Made by a program: the position numbers and the translations under genes | In this document: positions 1-5,709 of the stretch, piece by piece | How positions within the stretch are numbered: the first letter of the stretch is position 1 | Layout of the letters: each line of letters begins with the position of its first letter | NCBI GenBank assembly: GCA_020854015.1 | Contig: JADZGG010000220.1 | Location: 1 to 6,265 of the forward strand | Direction of reading: 5' to 3' | Source: Flavobacteriales bacterium | GTDB lineage: Bacteria; Bacteroidota; Bacteroidia; Flavobacteriales_F; PHOS-HE28 | Length of the DNA: 6,265 bases | Notes under the pieces: model-generated | Told to the model about the DNA's origin: nothing | Seen by the model: only the letters and a program-made list of their open reading frames with translations | Databases searched by the model: none

Positions 1-69
1 ATCATACATGTTTCACACTAGCCCAACTGTCGCAAGTGTTCCGCCTCTCGTGAGAGCACTAGCTGCCGG

Positions 70-107
70 GCGGGTCACTTGTGACGACCGACCAACCAGT
101 GACCTGC
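70..107. repeat. Imperfect inverted repeat downstream of the DUF6132-like gene
   Basis: Bases 70-79 can pair with 98-107 in a 10-bp stem (core GGTCACT/AGTGACC, one G-T wobble) around an 18-base loop. It lies just past the stop codon of the minus-strand gene that ends at 111, so it could protect the 3' end of that transcript. No T-run follows on the minus strand, so a classical intrinsic terminator is not supported. A nested GTCAC-TT-GTGAC repeat (74-85) shares the left arm. Apart from these repeats and a small CTCTC/GAGAG hairpin at 45-56, I see nothing in 1-110. Confidence 0.35.
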
Positions 108-110
108 TTC

Positions 111-284
111 CTACTTCTTGAACATCCCCACCGCCAAGTAGCCCATGACGGCGCCGTACAGTGCACTCCGCCACCACACGCTGGTGATCGCGCAGCCCTC
201 GCGGCAGCCGAAGAAGTGCCAGTAGGCCACGCCCAACAACGCACCGATGACCATGGCGCCGACGGTGATCCACATGTTCCGCAT
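111..284 (-). CDS. Small two-helix membrane protein, DUF6132-like
   Basis: This 57-residue protein is encoded on the minus strand, ATG at 284-282 and TAG at 113-111. It has two hydrophobic segments, about residues 5-25 (WITVGAMVIGALLGVAYWHF) and 37-54, joined by a short loop with the motif GCREGCAITS (residues 26-35), and ends in two lysines. The pairing GCxxGCxITS followed by an ALYGAxxGY helix matches my recollection of DUF6132, a family of roughly 60-70-residue Bacteroidota inner-membrane proteins of unknown function. The two loop cysteines (C27, C31) could bind metal or be redox active, but that is speculation. The start is favoured because a CACCTTTG -7-like element ends four bases upstream of it. 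The gene is divergent from the DAHP synthase gene, 101 bp apart. No function is assigned. Confidence 0.78.
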   Translation of the reverse strand: MRNMWITVGAMVIGALLGVAYWHFFGCREGCAITSVWWRSALYGAVMGYLAVGMFKK

Positions 285-287
285 GGT

Positions 288-296
288 GCAAAGGTG
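288..296 (-). promoter_or_regulatory. -7-like promoter element (CACCTTTGC) of the DUF6132-like gene
   Basis: Read on the minus strand, CACCTTTGC resembles the Bacteroidota -7 consensus TAnnTTTG, with the first T replaced by C. The G of TTTG is four bases from the ATG, so initiation would fall at or next to the start codon. No clear TTG -33 element is seen about 20 bases further upstream. Confidence 0.4.
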
Positions 297-319
297 AAGG
301 CTCGCGCCGGCCAGTACCG

Positions 320-333
320 GTGACCACGGTCAC
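320..333. promoter_or_regulatory. 14-bp inverted repeat, candidate operator in the divergent intergenic region
   Basis: GTGACC-AC-GGTCAC is a perfect 6-bp inverted repeat with a 2-bp spacer, near the middle of the 101-bp gap between the divergent DUF6132-like and DAHP synthase genes. It lies about where the -33 region of the minus-strand promoter would be, so a bound protein could block or modulate it. The same GTGAC/GTCAC half-sites recur at 74-78, 81-85 and 99-103 on the far side of the small gene. The binding protein is unknown and regulation is inferred only from symmetry and position. Confidence 0.35.
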
Positions 334-373
334 GCAGCGAACAGCTCTCCCATTCCGGACGTTCCCCTTGCGG

Positions 374-382
374 TACTTTTGC
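374..382 (+). promoter_or_regulatory. -7 promoter element (TACTTTTGC) of the DAHP synthase gene
   Basis: TACTTTTGC fits the Bacteroidota -7 consensus TAnnTTTG exactly and ends just before CGCC-ATG-type spacing to the start codon at 386. Transcription would start at or beside the ATG, implying a leaderless or nearly leaderless mRNA. No convincing TTG -33 box is found 19-21 bases upstream (about 350-354). Confidence 0.6.
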
Positions 383-385
383 GCC

Positions 386-1510
386 ATGCCGCCACCCGCC
401 CAGCTGCCCACGCGCTCCTTTTCCGATTGGGGTCTGGGTCTGGAACGTCCGCTGCTGATCGCTGGGCCGTGCAGCGCGGAGAGCCGGGAGCAGGTGCTGG
501 ACACTGCACGGGGCATCCAGAAGCATGCCCCCCAGGTAAAGGTGATGCGCGCCGGCATCTGGAAGCCCCGCACGCGGCCGGAGACCTTTGAGGGCCTGGG
601 CGAACCCGCCTTGGAATGGCTGCTGGAGGCGAAGGCTGAGACCGGTTTGCTCACCTTTACGGAGGTGGCCACGGCCGAGCATGTGGAGGCCTGCCTGAAA
701 GCGGGCATCGACATGCTATGGATCGGGGCGCGCACCACGCCGAACCCCTTCAGCGTGCAGGAGATCGCCGATGCCTTGCGGGGCGTGGACATCCCGGTGT
801 TCGTGAAGAACCCCATCAACCCCGACCTGCAGTTGTGGGTGGGGGCCTTGGAGCGCCTGGCGCACGCGGGCATCACCCGAATGGCGGCCATCCACCGGGG
901 CTTCAGCTGGTTCGAGCGCACGCCCTACCGGAACAGCCCGATGTGGGAGTTCCCCATCCGCCTGAAGGCCGCTTTCCCGAACCTGGAGCTGATCTGCGAC
1001 CCGAGCCATGTGGCCGGTGCGCGGGCCCGGGTGGCCGAAGTGGCGCAGCAGGCACTGGACCTCAACTTCAGCGGCTTGATGGTGGAGACCCACCGCGACC
1101 CCGCCAACGCTTGGAGCGACGCCGAACAGCAACTGGACCCTGCTGCCTTGGGTGGCTTGGTGGACAGCCTCATCTTCCGGCAGCGCACGCCTGACGCCGT
1201 ATTGGGCGATCACCTGCAGCAATTGCGCGACCTGATCGACCAGCTGGACGAGGAGATCGTGCTGAAGCTGGGTGCCCGCATGGACATCGCCGAGCGCATC
1301 GGTGAGCACAAGCAGGAGCACAACGTGGCCATCCTTCAACCGGAACGGTGGGAACGCATCATGAAGCGCCAGTTGCAGCTGTCCAAGGGGCTCGGCCTTA
1401 GCCCGACTTTCGTGGAGGCCTTCATGAACGCCATCCACCAGGAGAGCATCCGCCGCCAGAGCAGCGTGTGGAGCGGGGCGGGGGAAGGCGTGTCAGGATC
1501 GCAAGGGTAG
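386..1510 (+). CDS. Bifunctional 3-deoxy-7-phosphoheptulonate synthase / chorismate mutase
   Basis: This 374-residue cytoplasmic enzyme should condense phosphoenolpyruvate and erythrose 4-phosphate to DAHP (first shikimate-pathway step) and convert chorismate to prephenate (branch to Phe/Tyr). The DAHP synthase domain (about 20-265, type I-beta) shows GPCSAES (27-33), KPRTRP (60-65), IGARTT (113-118), VFVKNP (138-143), IHRGF (169-173), CDPSHVAG (204-211) and VETHRDP (233-239). Metal-ligand candidates are C29, H208, E234 and D245. The AroQ-type mutase domain (about 275-360) keeps counterparts of E. coli CM R11, R28, K39, R51 and Q88 as R281, R298, K309, R321 and Q358. The C-terminal fusion is the usual Bacteroidota form, where the mutase domain may also mediate feedback inhibition; no ACT domain is seen. 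The ATG at 386 is chosen over the GTG at 320 because the -7 element lies between them and the motifs begin 27 residues in. The last 16 residues are a Gly/Ser-rich tail with no known role. Confidence 0.96.
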   Translation: MPPPAQLPTRSFSDWGLGLERPLLIAGPCSAESREQVLDTARGIQKHAPQVKVMRAGIWKPRTRPETFEGLGEPALEWLLEAKAETGLLTFTEVATAEHVEACLKAGIDMLWIGARTTPNPFSVQEIADALRGVDIPVFVKNPINPDLQLWVGALERLAHAGITRMAAIHRGFSWFERTPYRNSPMWEFPIRLKAAFPNLELICDPSHVAGARARVAEVAQQALDLNFSGLMVETHRDPANAWSDAEQQLDPAALGGLVDSLIFRQRTPDAVLGDHLQQLRDLIDQLDEEIVLKLGARMDIAERIGEHKQEHNVAILQPERWERIMKRQLQLSKGLGLSPTFVEAFMNAIHQESIRRQSSVWSGAGEGVSGSQG

Positions 1511-1522
1511 GCCGCCCTGCGG

Positions 1523-1553
1523 TTGCCTTGTGCCTGCCGTTCGCCTACTTTCG
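1523..1553 (+). promoter_or_regulatory. Promoter of the T9SS protein gene (TTG-N20-TACTTTCG)
   Basis: TTG at 1523-1525 lies 20 bases upstream of TACTTTCG (1546-1553). This fits the Bacteroidota sigma-ABfr arrangement (TTG, 19-21 bases, TAnnTTTG) with one C for T change. Initiation near 1557 would give a 5' leader of roughly 40 bases before the ATG at 1600. The leader is C/A-rich (CCAACCCACCAACCCAAC directly before the ATG) and has no Shine-Dalgarno sequence. It gives the gene its own promoter 12 bp after the DAHP synthase stop. Confidence 0.55.
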
Positions 1554-1599
1554 GGCCACCTGCAACGGAACCGTCCTCTATCCAACCCACCAACCCAAC

Positions 1600-4425
1600 A
1601 TGTTGAAACGTTACGCGCTCGGGGTCCTCACCCTGGCCACCGCCTTGGGCACCACGGCCCAGGTGTTCACCAACGCTTCCGCCAACCTCTCCCACAACGC
1701 CAGCAGCGGTGCCTGCGTGGGCGTGACGGATATGGATGGCGACGGCCTCGATGACATTGTGCAGCTCGACATGAGCACGCACGTGTACGTGCTGTACCAG
1801 AACCCGGACCATACGTTCGAGACCTACGATTACGGAGTGGTGGACAACAGCGAACAGTGGGGCTGGGCCATCGCTGATCTGAACAACGACGGGCACAAGG
1901 ACATCTGCTCCGGTGTTTCCGTGACGCGCTTCCTCAGCATTTCTTCCCGTGGCGTCTACACACTTTCCAACCTGAACGGCCCCACCATCTTCACGCAGTG
2001 CATGACGATGGCCGACTGGGACAACGATGGCAAAGTGGACGTGTTCGCCTGCAACGACGTGGGTCCGAGCAACATCTGGATCACCGACAACAGCGGCACC
2101 CCGATCTACGACGCCAACTTCATGCCTTGGGCCACCCCGGCCTGCACCGGCACTTCCGGTGACATGAGCGGTAATTACGGCAGCACCGCCACCGACTTCG
2201 ACAATGATGGTGACATCGACCTGCACATCAGCCACTGCCGCCAAGGTGTGAACGACCCGAACGACTGCCGCCGCTGGGACCGCCTGTTCGTGAACGATGG
2301 CAACGGGAACTACAGTGACGAAGCCGATGTGTACGGTCTGCAGAACAAGGAGCAGGTGTGGACCACCGACTTCGGTGACGTTGACAACGATGGCGACCTC
2401 GATGCCTTCAGCACCACGCACAGCAGCACGTTGATGTACTTCGAGAACGATGGCACCGGCCACTTCACCAACGCCACCGCCGGCAGCGGTCTCGAGACCT
2501 TCACCGGCTTCTTCCTCCAAGCCAAGATGGAGGACATGGACAACGACGGTTTCCTGGATGTATTGACGGGAAGCGCGCAGCACTTCTTCCATGGCAATGG
2601 CGACGGCACCTTCACTGAGGTGACGAACCCCTTCCCTGCGGCCAAGCAGATCCTCAGCTTCGCCTACGGCGATCTGAACGGTGATGGCTTCCAGGATGTG
2701 TACGCCGGCTACGGCGATGGCTACGTGGATGGAGATCCCGGCTTCCCTGACCGCTTGTGGCTGAACACGCCGAACGGTAACCATTACATCAATGTGCGCC
2801 TCAAGGGTGTGCAGAGCAACCGCGATGGCGTGGGTGGTCGTGTGACCATCACGGGCCCATGGGGCACGCAGATCCGCGAAGTGCATGCCGGTGAGAGCTA
2901 CGGCATCGTCAGCACCTTCAACCTGCACTTCGGCCTTGGTGGCGAAACGGTGATCCCAACCCTCACCGTTACCTGGCCCAGCGGTCAGGTGGACACCTAT
3001 ACCAACGTACCGGTCGATCAGAACATCACCGTGCTGGAAGGCGTCTGCATCAGCCCTGTTGCCTCGATCAGCACCAGCGGCAACGCCGTGGTCTGCTCCG
3101 GTGGAAGCCCACTGACGCTGACCGCCAACCCCGGCTTCAACTACCTCTGGAGCAACAACGCCAGCACACAGAGCATCGATGTCTCCGCCGGTGGTACCTA
3201 CACCGTGACCATCGACGACGGACAAGGCTGCAGCGGCGAGACGAGCATCATGGTGGCGCAGGATCCCGATGAGACCCCGACGGTGACCGTGATCGGTGAG
3301 ACCACGATATGCCCGAACAGCGAAGTGACTCTTAGCAGCAGCGCAACTTCCGGAAATACCTGGAGCAACAGCCTGAACACACAGAGCATCACGGTGAACA
3401 CCGCCGGCACCTATACGGTGACGTACGCGGGCACATGTGGTGACTACACGAGCGACGCTGTGGTCGTGGATGTGCTCGCCGCCGCACCTGCACCTGGCAG
3501 CAGCGACGTGAACATTCCGGCTCCCGGAACCGCCGATCTGAACGCCACGGGTGACAACATCAGCTGGTACGATGTCGCGCTTGGTGGAACGGCAGTGGGC
3601 ACAGGCAACACTTGGACCACACCCTTCCTGAACACCAATACGACCTATTGGGCTGAAGCCGCGATCCAATACGGCGGTGGTATCGTCTACGGCGGTCGCA
3701 CCACCAACGCCACACCCGGAGCTTACCACAGCAATCCCGACAACTACCTGATCTTCGAGGCCACGGAAGACTTCGTGTTGAACTCGGTGAAGGTGTATGC
3801 CGCTACCGTGGGCAACCGCACCATCGGCCTCACGGATTATTCCCTGGGAACGGTCCTGGCCCAGACGACGGTCAACATTCCCGTAGGTGAGAGCCGCGTA
3901 CAGCTCAACTTCAACGTGCCTGCCGGTGGTCCTTATGGCCTGCGCGTGATCGGGGGCAACCCACAGCTGTGGCGCGATGCCAACGGCAGCAACCCCGTGT
4001 TCCCGTATGCGCTCGGAACGCTTGGCACCATCACCGGTACGACAGTGGCTGCCCCGAACACCACGGAGTACTACTACTTCTTCTACGATTGGGAAGTGGA
4101 GCAGCCGTCCACCTTCTGCGCAGGTCCGCGCACGGAAGTGAACGTGTTCGTAGGCCCTGTGGGTGTGGGTGAGCAGGCTGGCGCACAAGGTGTCCGCGTG
4201 TTCCCGAACCCCGCCGATGCCCAGCTGACCGTGAGCTTTGAGGCCACCCTCGGCGAAGTACGCGTGGAACTGATGGACATCACCGGTCGTGTGGTGCTGG
4301 ATCGTCGCGCAAGCGCTGGTACTGGCCGCATGGACCTGGACGTGGCCAAGCTGGCCGCTGGCGATTACACGGTCCGCGTGCAGCGTGGCAGCGACATCAC
4401 TGTGCAGCGCGTGGTGGTCCGCTGA
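1600..4425 (+). CDS. Secreted FG-GAP/VCBS-repeat, ASPIC/UnbV and Ig-like protein with T9SS sorting domain
   Basis: This 941-residue protein is predicted to be exported by Sec and then placed on the cell surface or released by the type IX secretion system. Residues 1-20 are a signal peptide (MLKRYALGVLTLATALGTTA, cleavage probably before Q21). Seven Dx(D/N)xDGxxD calcium-binding loops start at 44, 93, 139, 199, 260, 312 and 358, a spacing of 46-61 residues that suggests a seven-bladed beta-propeller. An ASPIC/UnbV domain follows (about 405-480: GVGGRVTI, HAGESYG, HFGLGG, WPSGQVD), a pairing known from CRTAC1-like proteins. Two Ig-like repeats (about 486-555 and 560-625) share WSN...TQSI...GTYTVT. 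A third (about 635-690, SWYDVALGGTAVGTG) is followed by an inserted module (about 692-835) ending YYYFFYDWEVE. The C-terminal T9SS domain (about 863-941) has VFPNPA, DITGRVV and YTVRV and ends in VVVR. No catalytic residues are recognised; binding or adhesion is the best inference. The ATG at 1600 is chosen because it opens the signal peptide. Confidence 0.93.
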   Translation: MLKRYALGVLTLATALGTTAQVFTNASANLSHNASSGACVGVTDMDGDGLDDIVQLDMSTHVYVLYQNPDHTFETYDYGVVDNSEQWGWAIADLNNDGHKDICSGVSVTRFLSISSRGVYTLSNLNGPTIFTQCMTMADWDNDGKVDVFACNDVGPSNIWITDNSGTPIYDANFMPWATPACTGTSGDMSGNYGSTATDFDNDGDIDLHISHCRQGVNDPNDCRRWDRLFVNDGNGNYSDEADVYGLQNKEQVWTTDFGDVDNDGDLDAFSTTHSSTLMYFENDGTGHFTNATAGSGLETFTGFFLQAKMEDMDNDGFLDVLTGSAQHFFHGNGDGTFTEVTNPFPAAKQILSFAYGDLNGDGFQDVYAGYGDGYVDGDPGFPDRLWLNTPNGNHYINVRLKGVQSNRDGVGGRVTITGPWGTQIREVHAGESYGIVSTFNLHFGLGGETVIPTLTVTWPSGQVDTYTNVPVDQNITVLEGVCISPVASISTSGNAVVCSGGSPLTLTANPGFNYLWSNNASTQSIDVSAGGTYTVTIDDGQGCSGETSIMVAQDPDETPTVTVIGETTICPNSEVTLSSSATSGNTWSNSLNTQSITVNTAGTYTVTYAGTCGDYTSDAVVVDVLAAAPAPGSSDVNIPAPGTADLNATGDNISWYDVALGGTAVGTGNTWTTPFLNTNTTYWAEAAIQYGGGIVYGGRTTNATPGAYHSNPDNYLIFEATEDFVLNSVKVYAATVGNRTIGLTDYSLGTVLAQTTVNIPVGESRVQLNFNVPAGGPYGLRVIGGNPQLWRDANGSNPVFPYALGTLGTITGTTVAAPNTTEYYYFFYDWEVEQPSTFCAGPRTEVNVFVGPVGVGEQAGAQGVRVFPNPADAQLTVSFEATLGEVRVELMDITGRVVLDRRASAGTGRMDLDVAKLAAGDYTVRVQRGSDITVQRVVVR

Positions 4426-4444
4426 TCGAACGAACGTATGATTG

Positions 4445-4480
4445 GAAGCCCCGGCCGGTTGGTCGGGGCTTCTGCTTTTC
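4445..4480 (+). terminator. Rho-independent terminator after the T9SS protein gene
   Basis: GAAGCCCCGGCC (4445-4456) pairs with GGTCGGGGCTTC (4461-4472) in a 12-bp stem with one G-T wobble around the loop GGTT. The T-rich tail TGCTTTTC (4473-4480) follows. It starts 20 bases after the stop codon at 4425 and should end that transcript. The rest of the 4426-4557 gap shows no recognisable promoter for the lipoprotein gene. Confidence 0.88.
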
Positions 4481-4485
4481 AGAAG
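4469..4485 (+). repeat. Second inverted repeat overlapping the terminator
   Basis: CTTCTG (4469-4474) and CAGAAG (4480-4485) form a perfect 6-bp inverted repeat with the loop CTTTT. Its left arm uses the last four bases of the 3' arm of the terminator stem, so the two hairpins cannot form in full together. It may be a fortuitous companion of the terminator or a weak competing fold. Confidence 0.35.
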
Positions 4486-4557
4486 GCGGCCGCGGAACCT
4501 TGGGCGCTCGATCCCCGTTCAAGGGCTCGCTGGGCGAACCATGCCCGCACCCTTCTC

Positions 4558-5028
4558 ATGAAGCCGCTCTTCCTGCTCTCCCTCGGTCTCCTCTCCCTTA
4601 CCGCTTGTCAGCCTGATGATGTCGTGGACCTCGTTGTACCCGGCAATAGCTGCGGTAGCAACGGCGCCCGCGTTCAGACCACCGTTGATGGTAACGACTG
4701 GTGCGCCAATGCGAGCGTGATCGGCGTGGGTGACGGCTCTTCCATCACGATCACCGGGATCAACCTCACTGGAGGCACCTTGATCATGCAGCTCGATTCG
4801 CTGGCCACCGGGCCCCAGGCCATCACCGAAGCGGACAACGCCATCATGTACATGAACCTGGGTCTTCCCTATACGCCGCTCACCACCGATCCCGGCACCC
4901 TCACCATCGCCACCTTGGATACGGTGGCGCATAAGGTGACCGGCTCGTTCGAGGTCACCCTGCATGCCGACGGCGGAGGGGCCAAGGACCTCAGCGGTTC
5001 CTTCGACGTGCAGTACACGCAGCAGTAG
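4558..5028 (+). CDS. Small putative lipoprotein, DUF6252-like
   Basis: This 156-residue protein starts with a lipoprotein signal peptide, MKPLFLLSLGLLSLTA, with a lipobox LTAC giving lipidated Cys17. The mature N-terminus reads CQPDD, which resembles the flavobacterial lipoprotein export signal described for Capnocytophaga (a Q or K followed by acidic residues), so surface exposure is plausible. The body is beta-rich and resembles, from memory, the DUF6252-type lipoproteins: TTVDGNDWCA (41-50), a segment SITITGINLTGG, then GTLTIATLD and a closing SGSFDVQY. C32 and C49 could form a disulfide. No enzymatic motif is visible and the function is unknown. The ATG at 4558 is chosen because it places the signal peptide at the N-terminus; upstream in-frame sequence has no such feature. 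No Shine-Dalgarno sequence is present. It ends 27 bp before the ThiF-like gene, so read-through into that gene is possible. Confidence 0.82.
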   Translation: MKPLFLLSLGLLSLTACQPDDVVDLVVPGNSCGSNGARVQTTVDGNDWCANASVIGVGDGSSITITGINLTGGTLIMQLDSLATGPQAITEADNAIMYMNLGLPYTPLTTDPGTLTIATLDTVAHKVTGSFEVTLHADGGGAKDLSGSFDVQYTQQ

Positions 5029-5043
5029 GCCGCGTGCCACTGC

Positions 5044-5052
5044 TATCTTGGC
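5044..5052 (+). promoter_or_regulatory. -7-like promoter element (TATCTTGGC) of the ThiF-like gene
   Basis: TATCTTGG fits TAnnTTTG with one change (TTGG for TTTG) and ends exactly four bases before the ATG at 5056, the same spacing as at the DAHP synthase and DUF6132-like genes. No TTG -33 element is evident near 5021. The gene may instead, or also, be transcribed from the lipoprotein gene. Confidence 0.4.
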
Positions 5053-5055
5053 CGC

Positions 5056-5709
5056 ATGGCAGAAGCTGGCGGTCAATGGCGTGTGGCGGTGGTCGGACTG
5101 GGCGGCATCGGGAACTCCGTGCTGCACCGCCTCGTGCGCATGCCCATCTCCACGCTTACGCTCATTGATGGGGACAAGGTGGAGGAAGGCAACCTCGAGC
5201 GGCAGCCTTTGTTCGCTCCTGCCGATATCGGACATTACAAGGTGGATGTGGCCCATGGCTGGCTGCGTTTGGTAAGCCGCGCCGACCTCCGCACGCTCAA
5301 AGGCTTCGTTGATGCAGCCAATGTTGAGTTCTTCCTGAAGGACCATGACATGGTGTTGGAGGGTGTCGATGACCTCCATGCCAAGCAATTGATCGATGCC
5401 GCTTGCGGAAAGCTGGGCATCCCGCTCATCAGTGGTGCTGTACATCAACAGCAAGGACAGGTCCTCGTGACGCATGTGCCCGGTACAGACGAGGAGCTCA
5501 CACGCAAGGACCTTTTCACCGGTCGTGCAGGCATGGAACAGGATGGCTGCGACATGCGCCAAGTGCCCTTGGAAGTGCTTGAGGAATCGGGTCGCGCCAT
5601 GGTTGGCCGTGCCCGTTCCATCATGCTGGGCGAACCCGTGGTGAACGGACGCATAGAGCTCTATGATGGAGTGAAGCAGAGCTGGATGGTGATCGCACCG
5701 CCGCAATGA
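5056..5709 (+). CDS. ThiF/MoeB/HesA-family E1-like protein, short and zinc-site-less
   Basis: This 217-residue cytoplasmic protein belongs to the family that adenylates the C-terminal glycine of ubiquitin-like sulfur carriers (ThiS, MoaD) for thiamine or molybdopterin synthesis. It has a Rossmann nucleotide loop GLGGIG (14-19), LIDGDKVEEGNLERQPLF (36-53) with the NxxRQ signature, K62 matching the family's catalytic lysine, D105 in the position of the key Mg/ATP aspartate, and SGAVHQQQGQVLV (126-138). It departs from MoeB/ThiF in three ways. The Rossmann strand starts at residue 9, so the N-terminal helical region with its arginine finger is absent. The paired CxxC zinc ligands are missing. 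Only two cysteines remain (C117, C165), C165 lying near the usual catalytic-cysteine loop. Its stop overlaps the start of the TauE/SafE gene by ATGA. No carrier protein is encoded in the window, so the substrate is unknown. A thiamine, molybdopterin or unrelated E1-like role are all possible. Confidence 0.88.
   Translation: MAEAGGQWRVAVVGLGGIGNSVLHRLVRMPISTLTLIDGDKVEEGNLERQPLFAPADIGHYKVDVAHGWLRLVSRADLRTLKGFVDAANVEFFLKDHDMVLEGVDDLHAKQLIDAACGKLGIPLISGAVHQQQGQVLVTHVPGTDEELTRKDLFTGRAGMEQDGCDMRQVPLEVLEESGRAMVGRARSIMLGEPVVNGRIELYDGVKQSWMVIAPPQ

Noticed and set aside
1..9. Possible minus-strand gene starting at ATG position 9 and leaving the left edge
   Set aside because: Only three codons are visible and no promoter element or homology can be judged.
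320..385. Longer N-terminus for the DAHP synthase from GTG at 320
   Set aside because: It would add 22 residues not resembling the family, start inside the 14-bp inverted repeat, and place the -7 promoter element within the coding region.
13..921. 302-codon minus-strand frame spanning the intergenic region and the DAHP synthase gene
   Set aside because: It covers the DUF6132-like gene in another frame and the 5' half of the enzyme gene, and has a low-complexity Ser/Arg-rich translation.
1512..1522. CCGC-CCT-GCGG hairpin just after the DAHP synthase stop, considered as a terminator
   Set aside because: The stem is only four base pairs and no T-run follows.
1468..1599. Longer N-terminus for the T9SS protein gene, starting inside the DAHP synthase gene
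   Set aside because: The extension would bury the signal peptide 44 residues from the N-terminus and overlap the upstream gene and the promoter.
1336..4188. 950-codon open frame on the minus strand, antisense to the T9SS protein gene
   Set aside because: Its translation is a Val/His/Ala/Gly-rich string without recognisable domains or a signal peptide, while the opposite strand encodes clear domains over the same span. Long antisense frames are expected from GC-rich third-position codon bias.
4498..4524. CCTTG...CAAGG inverted repeat upstream of the lipoprotein gene, considered as an operator
   Set aside because: The arms are only five bases with a 17-base gap, well within chance, and no promoter element is nearby.
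4519..5706. 395-codon minus-strand frame across the lipoprotein and ThiF-like genes
   Set aside because: It runs antisense to two well-supported genes and shows no family motif; composition is typical of a codon-bias shadow.
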